From: JAHQVI01 sp963749875
GTDB lineage: Bacteria > Pseudomonadota > Alphaproteobacteria > Rhizobiales > Rhodomicrobiaceae
Reading direction: 5' to 3'
Assembly (NCBI GenBank): GCA_963749875.1
Contig: CAVVOX010000002.1
Coordinates: forward strand, 434,001 to 498,000
DNA length: 64,000 nt
Part shown: piece after piece, positions 7,632-16,446 of the stretch
Numbering within the stretch: position 1 is the stretch's first letter
How the letters are laid out: the number at the start of each line of letters is the position of its first letter
The notes under the pieces: generated by a model
Database searches by the model: none
Seen by the model: only the letters and a program-made list of their open reading frames with translations
What the model was told of the DNA's origin: nothing
Program-made: the position numbers and the translations under genes

Positions 7632-9458
7632 TCAGGATCCGCCGGATAGCGGCTCGGTGACCTGACGCAGCCAGTTCAGCGTTTCGCCTTCGAGCGCGCC
7701 ATTCAGCCTTGCAAACACGGTTCGATGGTAATCATCGATCCAGTCGATTTCGTCCCGCGAGAGAAGGGCCGGATCGATGAGCCGCCGGTCGAACGGCGCG
7801 AGCGTGAGCGTCTCGAAGCGCATCATCGGACGGTCGCCGCCCGGTATGTCCTCGGGCTCCGTGACCAGGATCAGGTTCTCGATCCGGATGCCGTATTGGC
7901 CCGCGCGGTAATAGCCGGGTTCGTTGGAAAGAATCATGCCGGGCTCGAGCGCCGGCAACTCCCGCTTGGCAATGCTCTGCGGGCCTTCGTGCACCGCCAG
8001 GAAGCTGCCCACCCCATGGCCGGTGCCGTGATCATAGTCCAGCCCCGCATTCCAGAGCGGATGCCGCGCCATGGGGTCGATATGCGAGCCTCGCGTGCCT
8101 TTCGGAAAGCACAAGGTCGCGATCGCGATATGGCCTTTCAGCACCAATGTGTAGTGACGTCGCATGTCCGGCGTCGGCTCGCCGATGGCGATGGTCCGTG
8201 TGATGTCGGTCGTGCCATCCTGATATTGGGCGCCTGAATCGATCAGCAGGAGCGTTCCCGGCTCGATCTTTCGGTTGCTGGCGCGCGCCGGACGGTAATG
8301 GACGATTGCCCCATTCGGCCCGGCGCCCGCGATCGTATCGAAACTGATGTCGCGCAGCGCGTTGCTGGCCCTGCGGAATTCCTCCAGTTTCGTCGTCACC
8401 CCGATCTCATCCAGCGCGCCGCTTGACGCGTTGGCATCGAGCCAGCTCAGAAATCGGCAGACCGCGACGCCGTCGCGCAAATGCGCGGCTCGGCTGCCGG
8501 CGATCTCGGCCTCGTTCTTTCGCGCCTTGGGGAGAATGCAAGGATCGCTCGCCTTGACGATCGTGGCTCCGGCATCCTCAAGCTGGTTCAAGTACCACTG
8601 CGAGGCATTGGCCGGGTCGAGCTGCACGCCCGCCTTTTGCTCGCCAAGCGCATGAAGGGCGGCATTCAGCTCGGCGGGCTCTGCGAGTTCGGCGACCTTC
8701 GACAGCGCATCCCGCACATCCGGCCCGACCTTGCGACTATCGACGAAAAGCTGCGCTTTACCCTCGGCCGGTACAATCGCATAGCTGTGCACGAACGGCG
8801 TATGCGGCACGTCCTCGCCGCGGATATTGAACAGCCAGGCGATTAAGTCGAGCGCGGTGATGATGACCGTATCAAGGCCGTTTTTCGAAAGCTGATCCTG
8901 GATGTCAGCGATTTTGTCCGCCGCCTCGACGCCTGCATAGCGGATCGGTTGCAGCGCGATAGGCTTCACCGGCGCAGAGGGCCGATCGGTCCATAAGAAA
9001 GCCAGCGGGTTCGGATCGACTGGCACGAGATGCGCGCCGGCCTTTTCGACGCTCGCCCTTAGCGCCGTGACCTGCGAGATCGTGTGCAGATACGGGTCGT
9101 ATCCGAGCCGGTCGCCGGCGGCGAGGCGGTCCTCCAGCCACCGCGTAATGCTGGTTTCCCCGACATTGACGATGTCATAGGCGTCCGCATCGACCTGCGT
9201 CGCGGCCTGGAGCGTATAGCGGCCATCGATGAACAGCGCCGCTTCGTCTCGCAAAATGGCGGCCGTCCCCCAGGAGCCGGAAAATCCGGTCAGCCAGAGC
9301 AGCTGCTCGGCATCGGGCGCGACGAACTCGTTCTGGAACCGGTCGGACCGGGGCAGCAAAAAGCCTGACAGATCCAGCTTTTCAAGCTTCTGCCGAAAGA
9401 GGCTCAGGCGTTCGGCACTGTGCTCGGGGCCGCCAATATCGTCGAAATTCTGAAACAT
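7632..9458 (-). CDS. pepP: Xaa-Pro aminopeptidase (M24B)
   Basis: A 608-residue protein, the length of the three-domain, XPNPEP1-like aminopeptidase P group. Two creatinase-like N-terminal domains (residues 15-300) precede the pita-bread metallopeptidase domain. Metal ligands are visible: Asp in LLIDSGAQYQDG and TTDITRT, His in DHGTGHGVGSFLAVHEGP, Glu in LSNEPGYY and Glu in GIRIENL. It removes N-terminal residues preceding proline and probably works in the cytoplasm, as there is no signal peptide. It is monocistronic, convergent with marR. Confidence 0.93.
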   Translation of the reverse strand: MFQNFDDIGGPEHSAERLSLFRQKLEKLDLSGFLLPRSDRFQNEFVAPDAEQLLWLTGFSGSWGTAAILRDEAALFIDGRYTLQAATQVDADAYDIVNVGETSITRWLEDRLAAGDRLGYDPYLHTISQVTALRASVEKAGAHLVPVDPNPLAFLWTDRPSAPVKPIALQPIRYAGVEAADKIADIQDQLSKNGLDTVIITALDLIAWLFNIRGEDVPHTPFVHSYAIVPAEGKAQLFVDSRKVGPDVRDALSKVAELAEPAELNAALHALGEQKAGVQLDPANASQWYLNQLEDAGATIVKASDPCILPKARKNEAEIAGSRAAHLRDGVAVCRFLSWLDANASSGALDEIGVTTKLEEFRRASNALRDISFDTIAGAGPNGAIVHYRPARASNRKIEPGTLLLIDSGAQYQDGTTDITRTIAIGEPTPDMRRHYTLVLKGHIAIATLCFPKGTRGSHIDPMARHPLWNAGLDYDHGTGHGVGSFLAVHEGPQSIAKRELPALEPGMILSNEPGYYRAGQYGIRIENLILVTEPEDIPGGDRPMMRFETLTLAPFDRRLIDPALLSRDEIDWIDDYHRTVFARLNGALEGETLNWLRQVTEPLSGGS

Positions 9459-9655
9459 GGCGTTTTCTATGCGTGACGGAGGAGACGATCAAGTGAACTT
9501 ATCGCATCGATCACGCGCGCTGAGTATGCGGTGAACGCATTGCTGCGATGCAACCAAACCGGCTAGTCAATGTCCGGCGATGACGCGATATTGGGATGGC
9601 AAGCAGGAACCGTGAGTCGGTTTGTGCCGATAAAAAAGCAGTCCTGGAGACGATC

Positions 9656-9886
9656 ATGGCAACAACGTACGCGAATTCTTTGACGTTTGACAACGCATCA
9701 AGAACTTCCGGCAGCTTTATTGGCCGTGTGTTTCGGCGAGTTATTGAGGCCAGACAGAAAGAAGCCAATAGGCGCATTTTATCTTACCTGCAGAGCCTGG
9801 ATGCTCGTGCTCTGCGCACCTACGGCTATACCGAGGGCCAGATTAGGGATATTCGCGGTGGAAGACTTCCGTTAGGCATGCGCTAA
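9656..9886 (+). CDS. DUF1127 family small protein
   Basis: A 76-residue protein with a basic C-terminal DUF1127-like segment (RRILSYLQSLDARALRTYG followed by IRDIRGGRLP). GGAGA precedes the ATG; the reading frame extends 20 codons further upstream, but without a ribosome site. DUF1127 proteins are small arginine-rich factors widespread in alphaproteobacteria and linked to RNA turnover and phosphate or stress adaptation. The gene is single, followed by a terminator at 9918. Confidence 0.7.
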   Translation: MATTYANSLTFDNASRTSGSFIGRVFRRVIEARQKEANRRILSYLQSLDARALRTYGYTEGQIRDIRGGRLPLGMR

Positions 9887-9907
9887 CAGCATGGCTCTTC
9901 CCGCCCG

Positions 9908-10816
9908 TCACCTTGTAGAAGCCGCCGCCTCATGGCGGCTTCTTCGTTTCCTGCCGGAAAGCCGCAGAAGAAGCGTCGCCCAGCCATCCAGAGACAACCG
10001 CGCCGAATGCACAAAGCCTTGTGCGACATAGCAGGCGCTGACCTCCCGCGCCTGGCTATCCAGCAGCCCGGAGAGGATCACATGTCCGCCCGGCGCCATG
10101 ATGCGCTGAATGCCGGGCACGAGCAAAATGAGCGGCGCGGCAAGAATGTTGGCCGCCACCAGGTCGAAGGGCGCATATTCGGAGACGATTGCATGCGTGA
10201 GCCCGGCGGCCGTGACCGTCCTGACGCGATGAGCCACGCCATTCCGGGCCAGATTCTCCGTGGCAACTTGGACTGCAACCGGATCGATGTCGGTCGCGAT
10301 GACATTCCGGCACAGTGACTTTGCGGCTGCGATCGCCAGTACGCCGGAGCCCGTGCCGAGATCCAGCATGCGGCGGACCTGGCCCAGCTTCGCCAATCGG
10401 TCGAGCATCAGCAGACAGCCGCGCGTCGTGCCATGATGAGCGGTGCCGAAGGCCTGGCCGGCGTCGATCTCGATCGCAAAGCGCGTTCCGGCCCGCGGGC
10501 GGTCATGGCTGCCGTGAATGAAGAACCGGCCCGCTTCGACCGGATGAAGGTCGCGTTGGCTTTTCTCGACCCAGTTTTCCTCCGGCACCGGTTCGAGCGC
10601 GAGATCACGAAGGATCGTCGCCGCAGGATGGTCTGCGATGAGTGCCGCAAGAGCCGCCGGATCGGGACGTCCTTCGAAATAGATCTCCAGGAGGCGTCCG
10701 GACGGCGTTTCGCTCATGCTGATCGCCGGCACCGGATCGAGCGTTTCGGCCAGCAGCCCGGTGAGGATCTCGCCATCCGCCTCGGAGGTCAGAATGGCTG
10801 CCTTATAGACGGTCAT
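9908..10816 (-). CDS. prmA: Ribosomal protein L11 methyltransferase PrmA
   Basis: A 302-residue SAM-dependent methyltransferase that trimethylates ribosomal protein L11. The family marker AFGTAHHGTTRGCL is followed by motif I MLDLGTGSGVLAI, acidic motif ATDIDPVAVQVA and the catalytic-loop stretch LVAANILA. The ATG at 10816 (MTVYKAAI) is preferred to an in-frame start 11 codons upstream because that falls inside the preceding gene's terminal codons. The C-terminal tail is basic (SGRKRRSRHE). It lies 5 bases after the DUF3754 gene, so both are probably one transcript. Confidence 0.93.
   Translation of the reverse strand: MTVYKAAILTSEADGEILTGLLAETLDPVPAISMSETPSGRLLEIYFEGRPDPAALAALIADHPAATILRDLALEPVPEENWVEKSQRDLHPVEAGRFFIHGSHDRPRAGTRFAIEIDAGQAFGTAHHGTTRGCLLMLDRLAKLGQVRRMLDLGTGSGVLAIAAAKSLCRNVIATDIDPVAVQVATENLARNGVAHRVRTVTAAGLTHAIVSEYAPFDLVAANILAAPLILLVPGIQRIMAPGGHVILSGLLDSQAREVSACYVAQGFVHSARLSLDGWATLLLRLSGRKRRSRHEAAASTR
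9918..9948 (+). terminator. Rho-independent terminator after DUF1127 gene
   Basis: GAAGCCGCC and GGCGGCTTC form a 9-bp stem with a 7-base loop, followed by TTCGTTTC on the plus strand. It overlaps the last codons of prmA on the other strand, so the two convergent genes share the structure. Confidence 0.65.
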
Positions 10817-10821
10817 AGGGT

Positions 10822-12123
10822 TCAGCGTATTTCGGCGAGGCTGCACCACCGGTCGCGCAGATGCCGGCTGGCGTCTTCGAGCGGCATGGCGTGGAGATCG
10901 CCCATCGGCGACTGATTGACCAGCCCGAGCGCGATAAGCCGCGAAAGAGCGTCGCGAATATCGAAGTCCAGAAGAACGCCGAAGCGATGCTGGATGAACA
11001 CATTGATCCGCGCCCGCAGCGTTTCGAGCTGCGAGACGCTGACCGGCGTCTGCAGGAGATGCACATAGAGCAGCGCTTCTTCCTTGACGTCCTCCTCTTC
11101 CGCCTCATCGACCATCAGCGCCAGAGCTCCCTGATTATTCGAGAGATTCTGGAAGTAGAGCCGGCGGGCAAGCTCCATTCTGTAGCGGTCGCGGGTGATG
11201 AAGATGTTGCGAATCTGAGCCCACATAATGCTGCCGACCCCGGTGATCAGGGCCGCGGCGAGCATTAACGGCGTGAGCGCGGCCAAAATCGCCCATTTCG
11301 AAATCGTCCCGACCACCCACATCACCGTGCCGCCTAAGGCGCTTCCGCCAAGCTGGAGCTTATCGCGATATTTCATTTTGACCCGGATATTCGGGAACAG
11401 CATCTCCAGATCATAGCGCGGGATATCCTTGAACACCTTGATATAGATGTGATCGGTCGAAAAGTGCGGGGGCAGCATACGGCGCAGTTTCTTGAGCTTC
11501 TTTCTGGCCTTTGCTTCGTCCACCCGGTGCTCCCGCATGATTTCCTGAACGCGCAGCTCGTCCGGCTTGAATTTTACCGCGAGAAACAACCGTTCGAATG
11601 TCGGGATCTCGTAAGTGACGTGCTTCAGGAACAGCGTCCTGATGTCCCGCATTTGTTTAATGGCGTGGGATTCCCCACGATAAAACATAAGCTTGACTTC
11701 ATACTCCTGAAAATCGACATCGACATGCACGCCTTCGGGCGAAGCCCTGGTCAGGATGTCTTCCAGGTCTTCCTGACCCAGTTCGCGATAATTTGCGCTC
11801 GTCACGAGTTGCTTAAGCCTGTGGTTGAAGATCCGCCGCTTTTCCAGACGCTCCATTTCCGAAGCTTCGACGACATTGATGGTTTCGTCGTCCGGGTTGA
11901 ACGCGTCGTAAATATCGCTGAGCTCATTGAGCATCACGGCGGAGCGGTGCTGCCGAAGCATGCCGATCTTGTCGAGAACATCGGCCGCCTGCGCCTGCCG
12001 CGCCTGGCTGGGCCAGAGCTCAGTGCTGAGCAGCGCCTTGAATATATCGGCTCTGGACACAGGGATGAACGCCGGCTCGGCCGAAATGGCCTTGGCCGCC
12101 GGGATCGGACGAGCCTCATTCAT
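10822..12123 (-). CDS. DUF3754 (TMEM143-like) membrane protein
   Basis: A 433-residue protein resembling the DUF3754/TMEM143 family: an opening FIPVSRADIFKALL, then ANYRELGQEDLEDIL, VDVDFQEYEVKLMFYRG, a long soluble region, two adjacent hydrophobic segments around residues 275-315 (GTVMWVVGTISKWAIL and LMLAAALITGVGSIM), and a conserved C-terminal helical part with a highly acidic stretch (DEAEEEDVKEE). Function is unknown; the eukaryotic relative is mitochondrial. GGAG lies upstream of the ATG. It is followed closely by prmA. Confidence 0.7.
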   Translation of the reverse strand: MNEARPIPAAKAISAEPAFIPVSRADIFKALLSTELWPSQARQAQAADVLDKIGMLRQHRSAVMLNELSDIYDAFNPDDETINVVEASEMERLEKRRIFNHRLKQLVTSANYRELGQEDLEDILTRASPEGVHVDVDFQEYEVKLMFYRGESHAIKQMRDIRTLFLKHVTYEIPTFERLFLAVKFKPDELRVQEIMREHRVDEAKARKKLKKLRRMLPPHFSTDHIYIKVFKDIPRYDLEMLFPNIRVKMKYRDKLQLGGSALGGTVMWVVGTISKWAILAALTPLMLAAALITGVGSIMWAQIRNIFITRDRYRMELARRLYFQNLSNNQGALALMVDEAEEEDVKEEALLYVHLLQTPVSVSQLETLRARINVFIQHRFGVLLDFDIRDALSRLIALGLVNQSPMGDLHAMPLEDASRHLRDRWCSLAEIR

Positions 12124-12245
12124 CGCACAACTCCGAATTCCCTCAATTGCCCATCGGCCCGTACTAGCCGGCACGCCGATGTGCAATGCCTATCATGCAG
12201 CGCGGCATATTATTATGAAAAATGCCACGCCGAAAGCGCCTAACG

Positions 12246-14646
12246 TTATGGACGTACGACGAATGAGGCAACCACCCGCTTGCGGCCGGCTTTGTCAAAA
12301 TCCACGGTCAGCTTATTGCCGTCGATATCGGCGATCTGGCCATAGCCGAATTTGTCGTGGAAAATTCGCTCGCCCCGTTCGTAATCGCAAGTTTCATCGC
12401 TGCTGGAGGCCACGAGCTCGCCTTCGATCGTCGGAGGACTCGCGCGCCGTGCGTAGGGGGCCTCCTGCGCCTGCTGCTGATAGTAGCTCTGCGCACGCCG
12501 CCAGCCGGGGCTCGTATAGCCGCCATCCATCCGGCCTTCCCAGACATCGGAAAAGCCGGGGCCACGGGCATAAGCCCCCATTGCGCCTGTATCCTCGACC
12601 GGATCGACATGCGCCTCTGGCAGCTCATCGACGAAACGGGAGGGCAGGGCGGTCTGCCACAGGCCGTGAACGCGGCGGTTTTGCGCAAAGGAGATATGCG
12701 CCCGCTTCCTGGCGCGCGTAATGCCGACATAAGCGAGCCGACGCTCTTCTTCGAGGCCCGCAAGGCCGTTCTCATCCAGCGAGCGCTGATGCGGAAACAG
12801 CCCTTCCTCCCAGCCGGGCAGAAAGACGGTGTCGAACTCTAGCCCCTTGGCGGCATGGAGCGTCATCACGCTCACGCGGTCGCCGTCCGTCGCCTGATCG
12901 GCATCCATGACGAGGGAGACATGCTCGAGGAAGGCCCCCAGCGTGTCGAACTCATCCATGAAGCGGATCAGCTCCTTCAGGTTCTCTAGCCGCGCCGGGG
13001 CCTGCGGCGACTTGTCGTTCTGCCACATCGCCGTATAGCCGAACTCGTCGAGAATGATCTCGGCGACCTCCGTGTGGCGCATCGTCTGCAGCAGCCCCCG
13101 CCAGCGCTCGAAAGACTGAATGAGCCGGTTCAGCGGCTTTCGCGCCTGCGGCTTCAAGTCTTCCGTCTGCGAAAGCGTGCGCGCGGCGTGATAGAGCGGC
13201 TCGCCTGCCGCGCGGGCGAATTGATGGATGGTGCGCACGGCCGTCTCGCCGAGGCCCCGCTTCGGCACATTGACGATGCGCTCGAATTTCAGATCGTTCG
13301 CCGGATTATACGTGACGTCGAGATAGGCGATCGCGTCCTTGATTTCCTGGCGCTCATAGAAGCGCGGGCCGCCGATCACGCGATAGGGCAGCTGGATGGC
13401 GATGAAACGGTCCTCGAAAGCGCGCATCTGGAAGGAGGCGCGCACCAGAATGGCGATCTCATTCAGCGCATGGCCTTCGCGCCGCAGCTCCTCTATGCCA
13501 TCGGAAATCGCGCGCGCCTCCGCCTCGTCATCCCAGACGCCGCGCACGGTCAGCTTTTCGCCCGCCTCGTCCTCGGTATGCAGCGTCTTGCCGAGCCGTC
13601 CCTCATTATATGAGATCAAATGCGAGGCGGCGGCGAGAATATTGCTGGTCGAGCGGTAATTGCGCTCCAGCCGGATCACCTTCGCGCCCGGAAAATCGTG
13701 CTCGAAGCGCAGGATGTTATCGACCTCGGCGCCGCGCCAGCCATAGATCGACTGGTCGTCATCGCCCACGCAGCAAATATTGCGATTGCCCTGGGCGAGC
13801 AGGCGCAGCCAGAGATATTGCGCGACATTAGTGTCTTGATATTCGTCCACCATGATGAAGGCAAAGCGGTCCTGGAAGCCCTTCAGGATTTCCGGATGCT
13901 CGGTGAACAGCCGGATATTCTCTAGAAGCAGGTCGCCGAAATCGGCGGCGTTCAGCTCCTTGAGCCGCTTCTGATAGGCCTCGTAAAGCTCGGCGCCCTT
14001 GCCATTGGCGAAGGCAAAGGCCTCCCCGGCGGGCACCTTGTCCGGCGTCAGCCCGCGATTTTTCCAGCTGTCGATCAGGCTTGCGAGGTGACGCGGCGTC
14101 CAGCGCTTGGCATCCAGCCGTTCGGCCTCGATCACCTGTTTCAAGCAGCCGGAGCTGGTCGTCCGTGTCGAGCACGGTGAAGGATGGCTGCAGCCCGACA
14201 AGCTCGGCGTGATAGCGCAAAATGCGCGCACCGATGGAGTGAAAGGTGCCGAGCCAGGGCATACCCTCGACCGCGCCGCCGACGAGTCGCCCGACGCGCT
14301 CCTTCATTTCGCGCGCGGCCTTGTTGGTGAAGGTGACAGCCAGGATTTTCGAGGGAAAAGCGCGCCGCGTCGCCAGAATATGCGCGATCCGGGTGGTCAG
14401 GACGCGCGTCTTGCCCGTTCCGGCGCCGGCGAGCACCAGCACCGGACCGTCCAGCGCCTCCACCGCCTCGCGCTGCTCCGGATTGAGCCCGGTCACATAG
14501 GGCGGCACGGCGCCCGCCATGGCCCGGCGCGACAAGGGAACCGGCGCACTCCCCTCCGCCTGTCCTTGCGGCACCGCCGCCATTTCCTCGGACCGGCTTG
14601 GCGCGGCGGGGCCGGCTTCCAACGCTTGCTTCCGACTCACTCCCAT
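12246..14646 (-). CDS. uvrD: UvrD/PcrA-type DNA helicase, with an apparent frameshift
   Basis: Superfamily 1 3'-5' helicase of repair and replication. All motifs are present but in two frames: LNPEQREAV and Walker A AGAGTGKTRVL, TFTNKAAREMKERV and GTFHSIGARILRY in the first; DEYQDTN, VGDDDQSIYGWRG, LERNYRSTSNIL, TLHAAKGLEFDTVFLPG and YVGITRARKRAHI in the second. The frames meet at TDDQLRLL / KQVIEAERLD, where one extra base at 14143-14144 breaks the frame; removing it gives a continuous protein of about 799 residues. The last 50 residues (FHDKFGYGQIADIDGNKLTV) are the tudor-like domain typical of UvrD/PcrA. Start ATG at 14646 is provisional. A sequencing indel is as likely as a real lesion. 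Confidence 0.88.
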
Positions 14647-14816
14647 GATGCCGACTATATCATCATTGCGCCGATGGGAATCCAGCCTTTGCGCCGCGTC
14701 CACATCTACGCGCCTCACCCGTCCGGACGACTTCGCCATGAACCTTTTGCGCTATCATGACGACAGACCCGTGAGAGGGGCGATCCCGCCTTGCCGCACA
14801 TCGAAGGGGTTCCGTG

Positions 14817-15170
14817 ATGAAGAAAGCGCTGCTCGCATCCGCCATTGCCGCCACAACCGTCATTTTCTCCGCTTCCGCCTTTGCCGGCTGCGCGCCCGGC
14901 GAGAAGATGGTGCAAAAGGATGGCATCCGGCTTTGCCAATCCGCCTTTGCGGTCACCGCCGAGTATACGGCGCATAATGGCTCCGTCGTGGCCGCGAGCA
15001 GCTATGTGCAACGGCTGATGCCCGAGCCGCAGCTAACGACCGCGTCCGTCGGGACCATACCAGCAAAAGCAGGCGCAGCAATAGCCGCAACCGACATTTG
15101 CGTCATCGAACCGCACGGAAAGCATCGGGCCCGGGCCGTACCCATACCGACCACCTCATTCCCCCGCTGA
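14817..15170 (+). CDS. Small secreted protein of unknown function
   Basis: About 117 residues with a clear Sec signal peptide (MKKALLASAIAATTVIFSAS, cleavage near AFA-GC). The mature part begins with a two-cysteine segment GCAPGEKMVQKDGIRLC, which could form a disulfide. GAAGGGG precedes the ATG; a GTG one codon upstream is an alternative start. The last 30 residues look compositionally odd (Arg/Pro rich), so the true end could have shifted. No family recognised. Confidence 0.55.
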   Translation: MKKALLASAIAATTVIFSASAFAGCAPGEKMVQKDGIRLCQSAFAVTAEYTAHNGSVVAASSYVQRLMPEPQLTTASVGTIPAKAGAAIAATDICVIEPHGKHRARAVPIPTTSFPR

Positions 15171-15245
15171 CTTTTCTTGCCTTTCTTTGCCCTCTCCCTT
15201 TAGAGAGTTCTGTGAAACGGCATACTCTGCGTTGCCCCGGTCCAA

Positions 15246-15409
15246 GGTGAGCGCTTGTCGCGATGTCTTGCTGATCGCGACTAGACAAGCGTCGCTCACC
15301 GTAAAGGTTCGCGAGCCGGGGCCCACTCGCTTCTCCATCCGGCCCGGTGCTTGCCAAACCGCGAGTGGATCCCAGATAGCCCCTACGGGCTTCCGGGACG
15401 ACGAAGAAA
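15246..15409. repeat. Long imperfect dyad and REP-like sequence
   Basis: The gene-free stretch 15171-15517 holds GGTGAGCG, CTTGTC and GCGAT (15246-15264) mirrored with small bulges by the sequence ending GACAAGCGTCGCTCACC (to 15300), a hairpin of roughly 55 bases. Further on, GTGGATCCCAGATAGCCCC and GGGCTTCCGGGACGACG (to 15403) form another imperfect dyad of the REP type. No coding sequence is supported here. Confidence 0.45.
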
Positions 15410-15517
15410 AAGGGCGCCTGGATTTTGCCGAACTCTCCTCCAAGGTGAGAGTATGAGCAACGGCGGCGTCGCCCATGCCAAAACTTAACTTCACGCCTCG
15501 GGCGGGCAATTGGCCTA

Positions 15518-16360
15518 GGGCCCGTGGACAATCAAGGGATTCACATTTTCCTCGAACAGTGATTCAAACTTCCTTTTGGGAGGTTTGCATGCGCTGGGAA
15601 CGCTTCGTGCTGTCGGATTCTCAATGGAGTGTTATCGCTCCGCTCTTGCCGGGCAAGGCGAGCGATTGCGGTGTGACGGCTCGGGATAACCGGCTGTTTC
15701 TCGAAGCCGTGCTGTGGCGCGTTCGCACCGGCGCACCCTGGCGGGATTTGCCATCTGGCTTTGGGGCTTGGAACAGCATCTTCCGGCGGTTTCGCCGTTG
15801 GGCGATGGCCGGTGTTTTCGATCGCATTTTCAATGCCTTGTCCGGAGAGCCCGATTTCGAATATATCCTCATCGACGGAACGATCGTTAGCGTGCATCAG
15901 AAGGCAAGCGGCGCAAAAGGGGGACTCTCGATCAGGCCATCGGCCGCTCAAAAGGCGGCCTGACAACGAAGATTTTGGCGCTGGTCGATGCCTTGGGCAA
16001 TCTCGTGCGCTTTTCCTTGTGGCCAGGGCAGCGCCATGACAGCATCGGTGCCTCGGACCTTATCGGGGGACTGACATTTGAGGCTCTGCTCGGCGACAAA
16101 GCCTTCGACAATAACGCTATACGAGACGAGCTGGAGAGGCGCGAAGCGGAGGCCGTCATTCCATCAAAAGCGGATCGAAAACAGCCGATCCCGCACGATC
16201 GGGTCAAATATCGGTGGCGTCATCTCATCGAGAATTACTTTAGCAAAATCAAAGACTTTCGATCCGTGAATACGCGATACGACAAAACAGACCTGAGCTA
16301 CAAAGCCACGATCAACCTTGCCGCTATCGTGATCGCACTGAGATAATTGTCCACGGACTC
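15518..16360 (+). mobile_element. IS5-family insertion sequence type B, copy 1
   Basis: An 843-base element between TA at 15516-15517 and TA at 16361-16362. Terminal inverted repeats are GGGCCCGTGGACAAT on the left and GAGTCCGTGGACAAT on the right (reverse complement). Left flank gives CTAG, right gives CTAA, so the duplicated target is TA only. Two overlapping frames (124 and about 123 codons) with a slippery run is the arrangement of the IS427 subgroup. Copy 2 at 24269 has the same length and differs at only a few positions. Confidence 0.9.
15589..16346 (+). CDS. IS5-family transposase (B, copy 1), made by -1 frameshift
   Basis: The first frame starts at ATG 15589 behind GGGAGGTTTGC and encodes MRWERFVLSDSQW to the first catalytic Asp in LIDGTIVSVH, then would stop at 15963. 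A run AAAAGGGGG at 15915-15923 allows a -1 shift into the frame GRSKGGLTTKILALVDALGN, with the second Asp in LGDKAFDNN and Glu in YRWRHLIENYFSKIKDFR, completing the DDE triad and the IS5 Y-R-E-K signature. The joined protein is about 252 residues and looks intact, so the element may be active. Confidence 0.85.
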
Positions 16361-16446
16361 TAATATATAAGGCCCGCTATGCTATGGGATGACAAAGCAA
16401 CAGGCGTTGATCTGACCGATCGAACGTGTGAGCCGGAGCAGAGGCC

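Noticed and set aside
15171..15517. CRISPR-like direct repeats in the gap before the IS
   Set aside because: The repeated words are inverted, not direct, with no regular spacers; no CRISPR array or cas gene was seen anywhere in the window.
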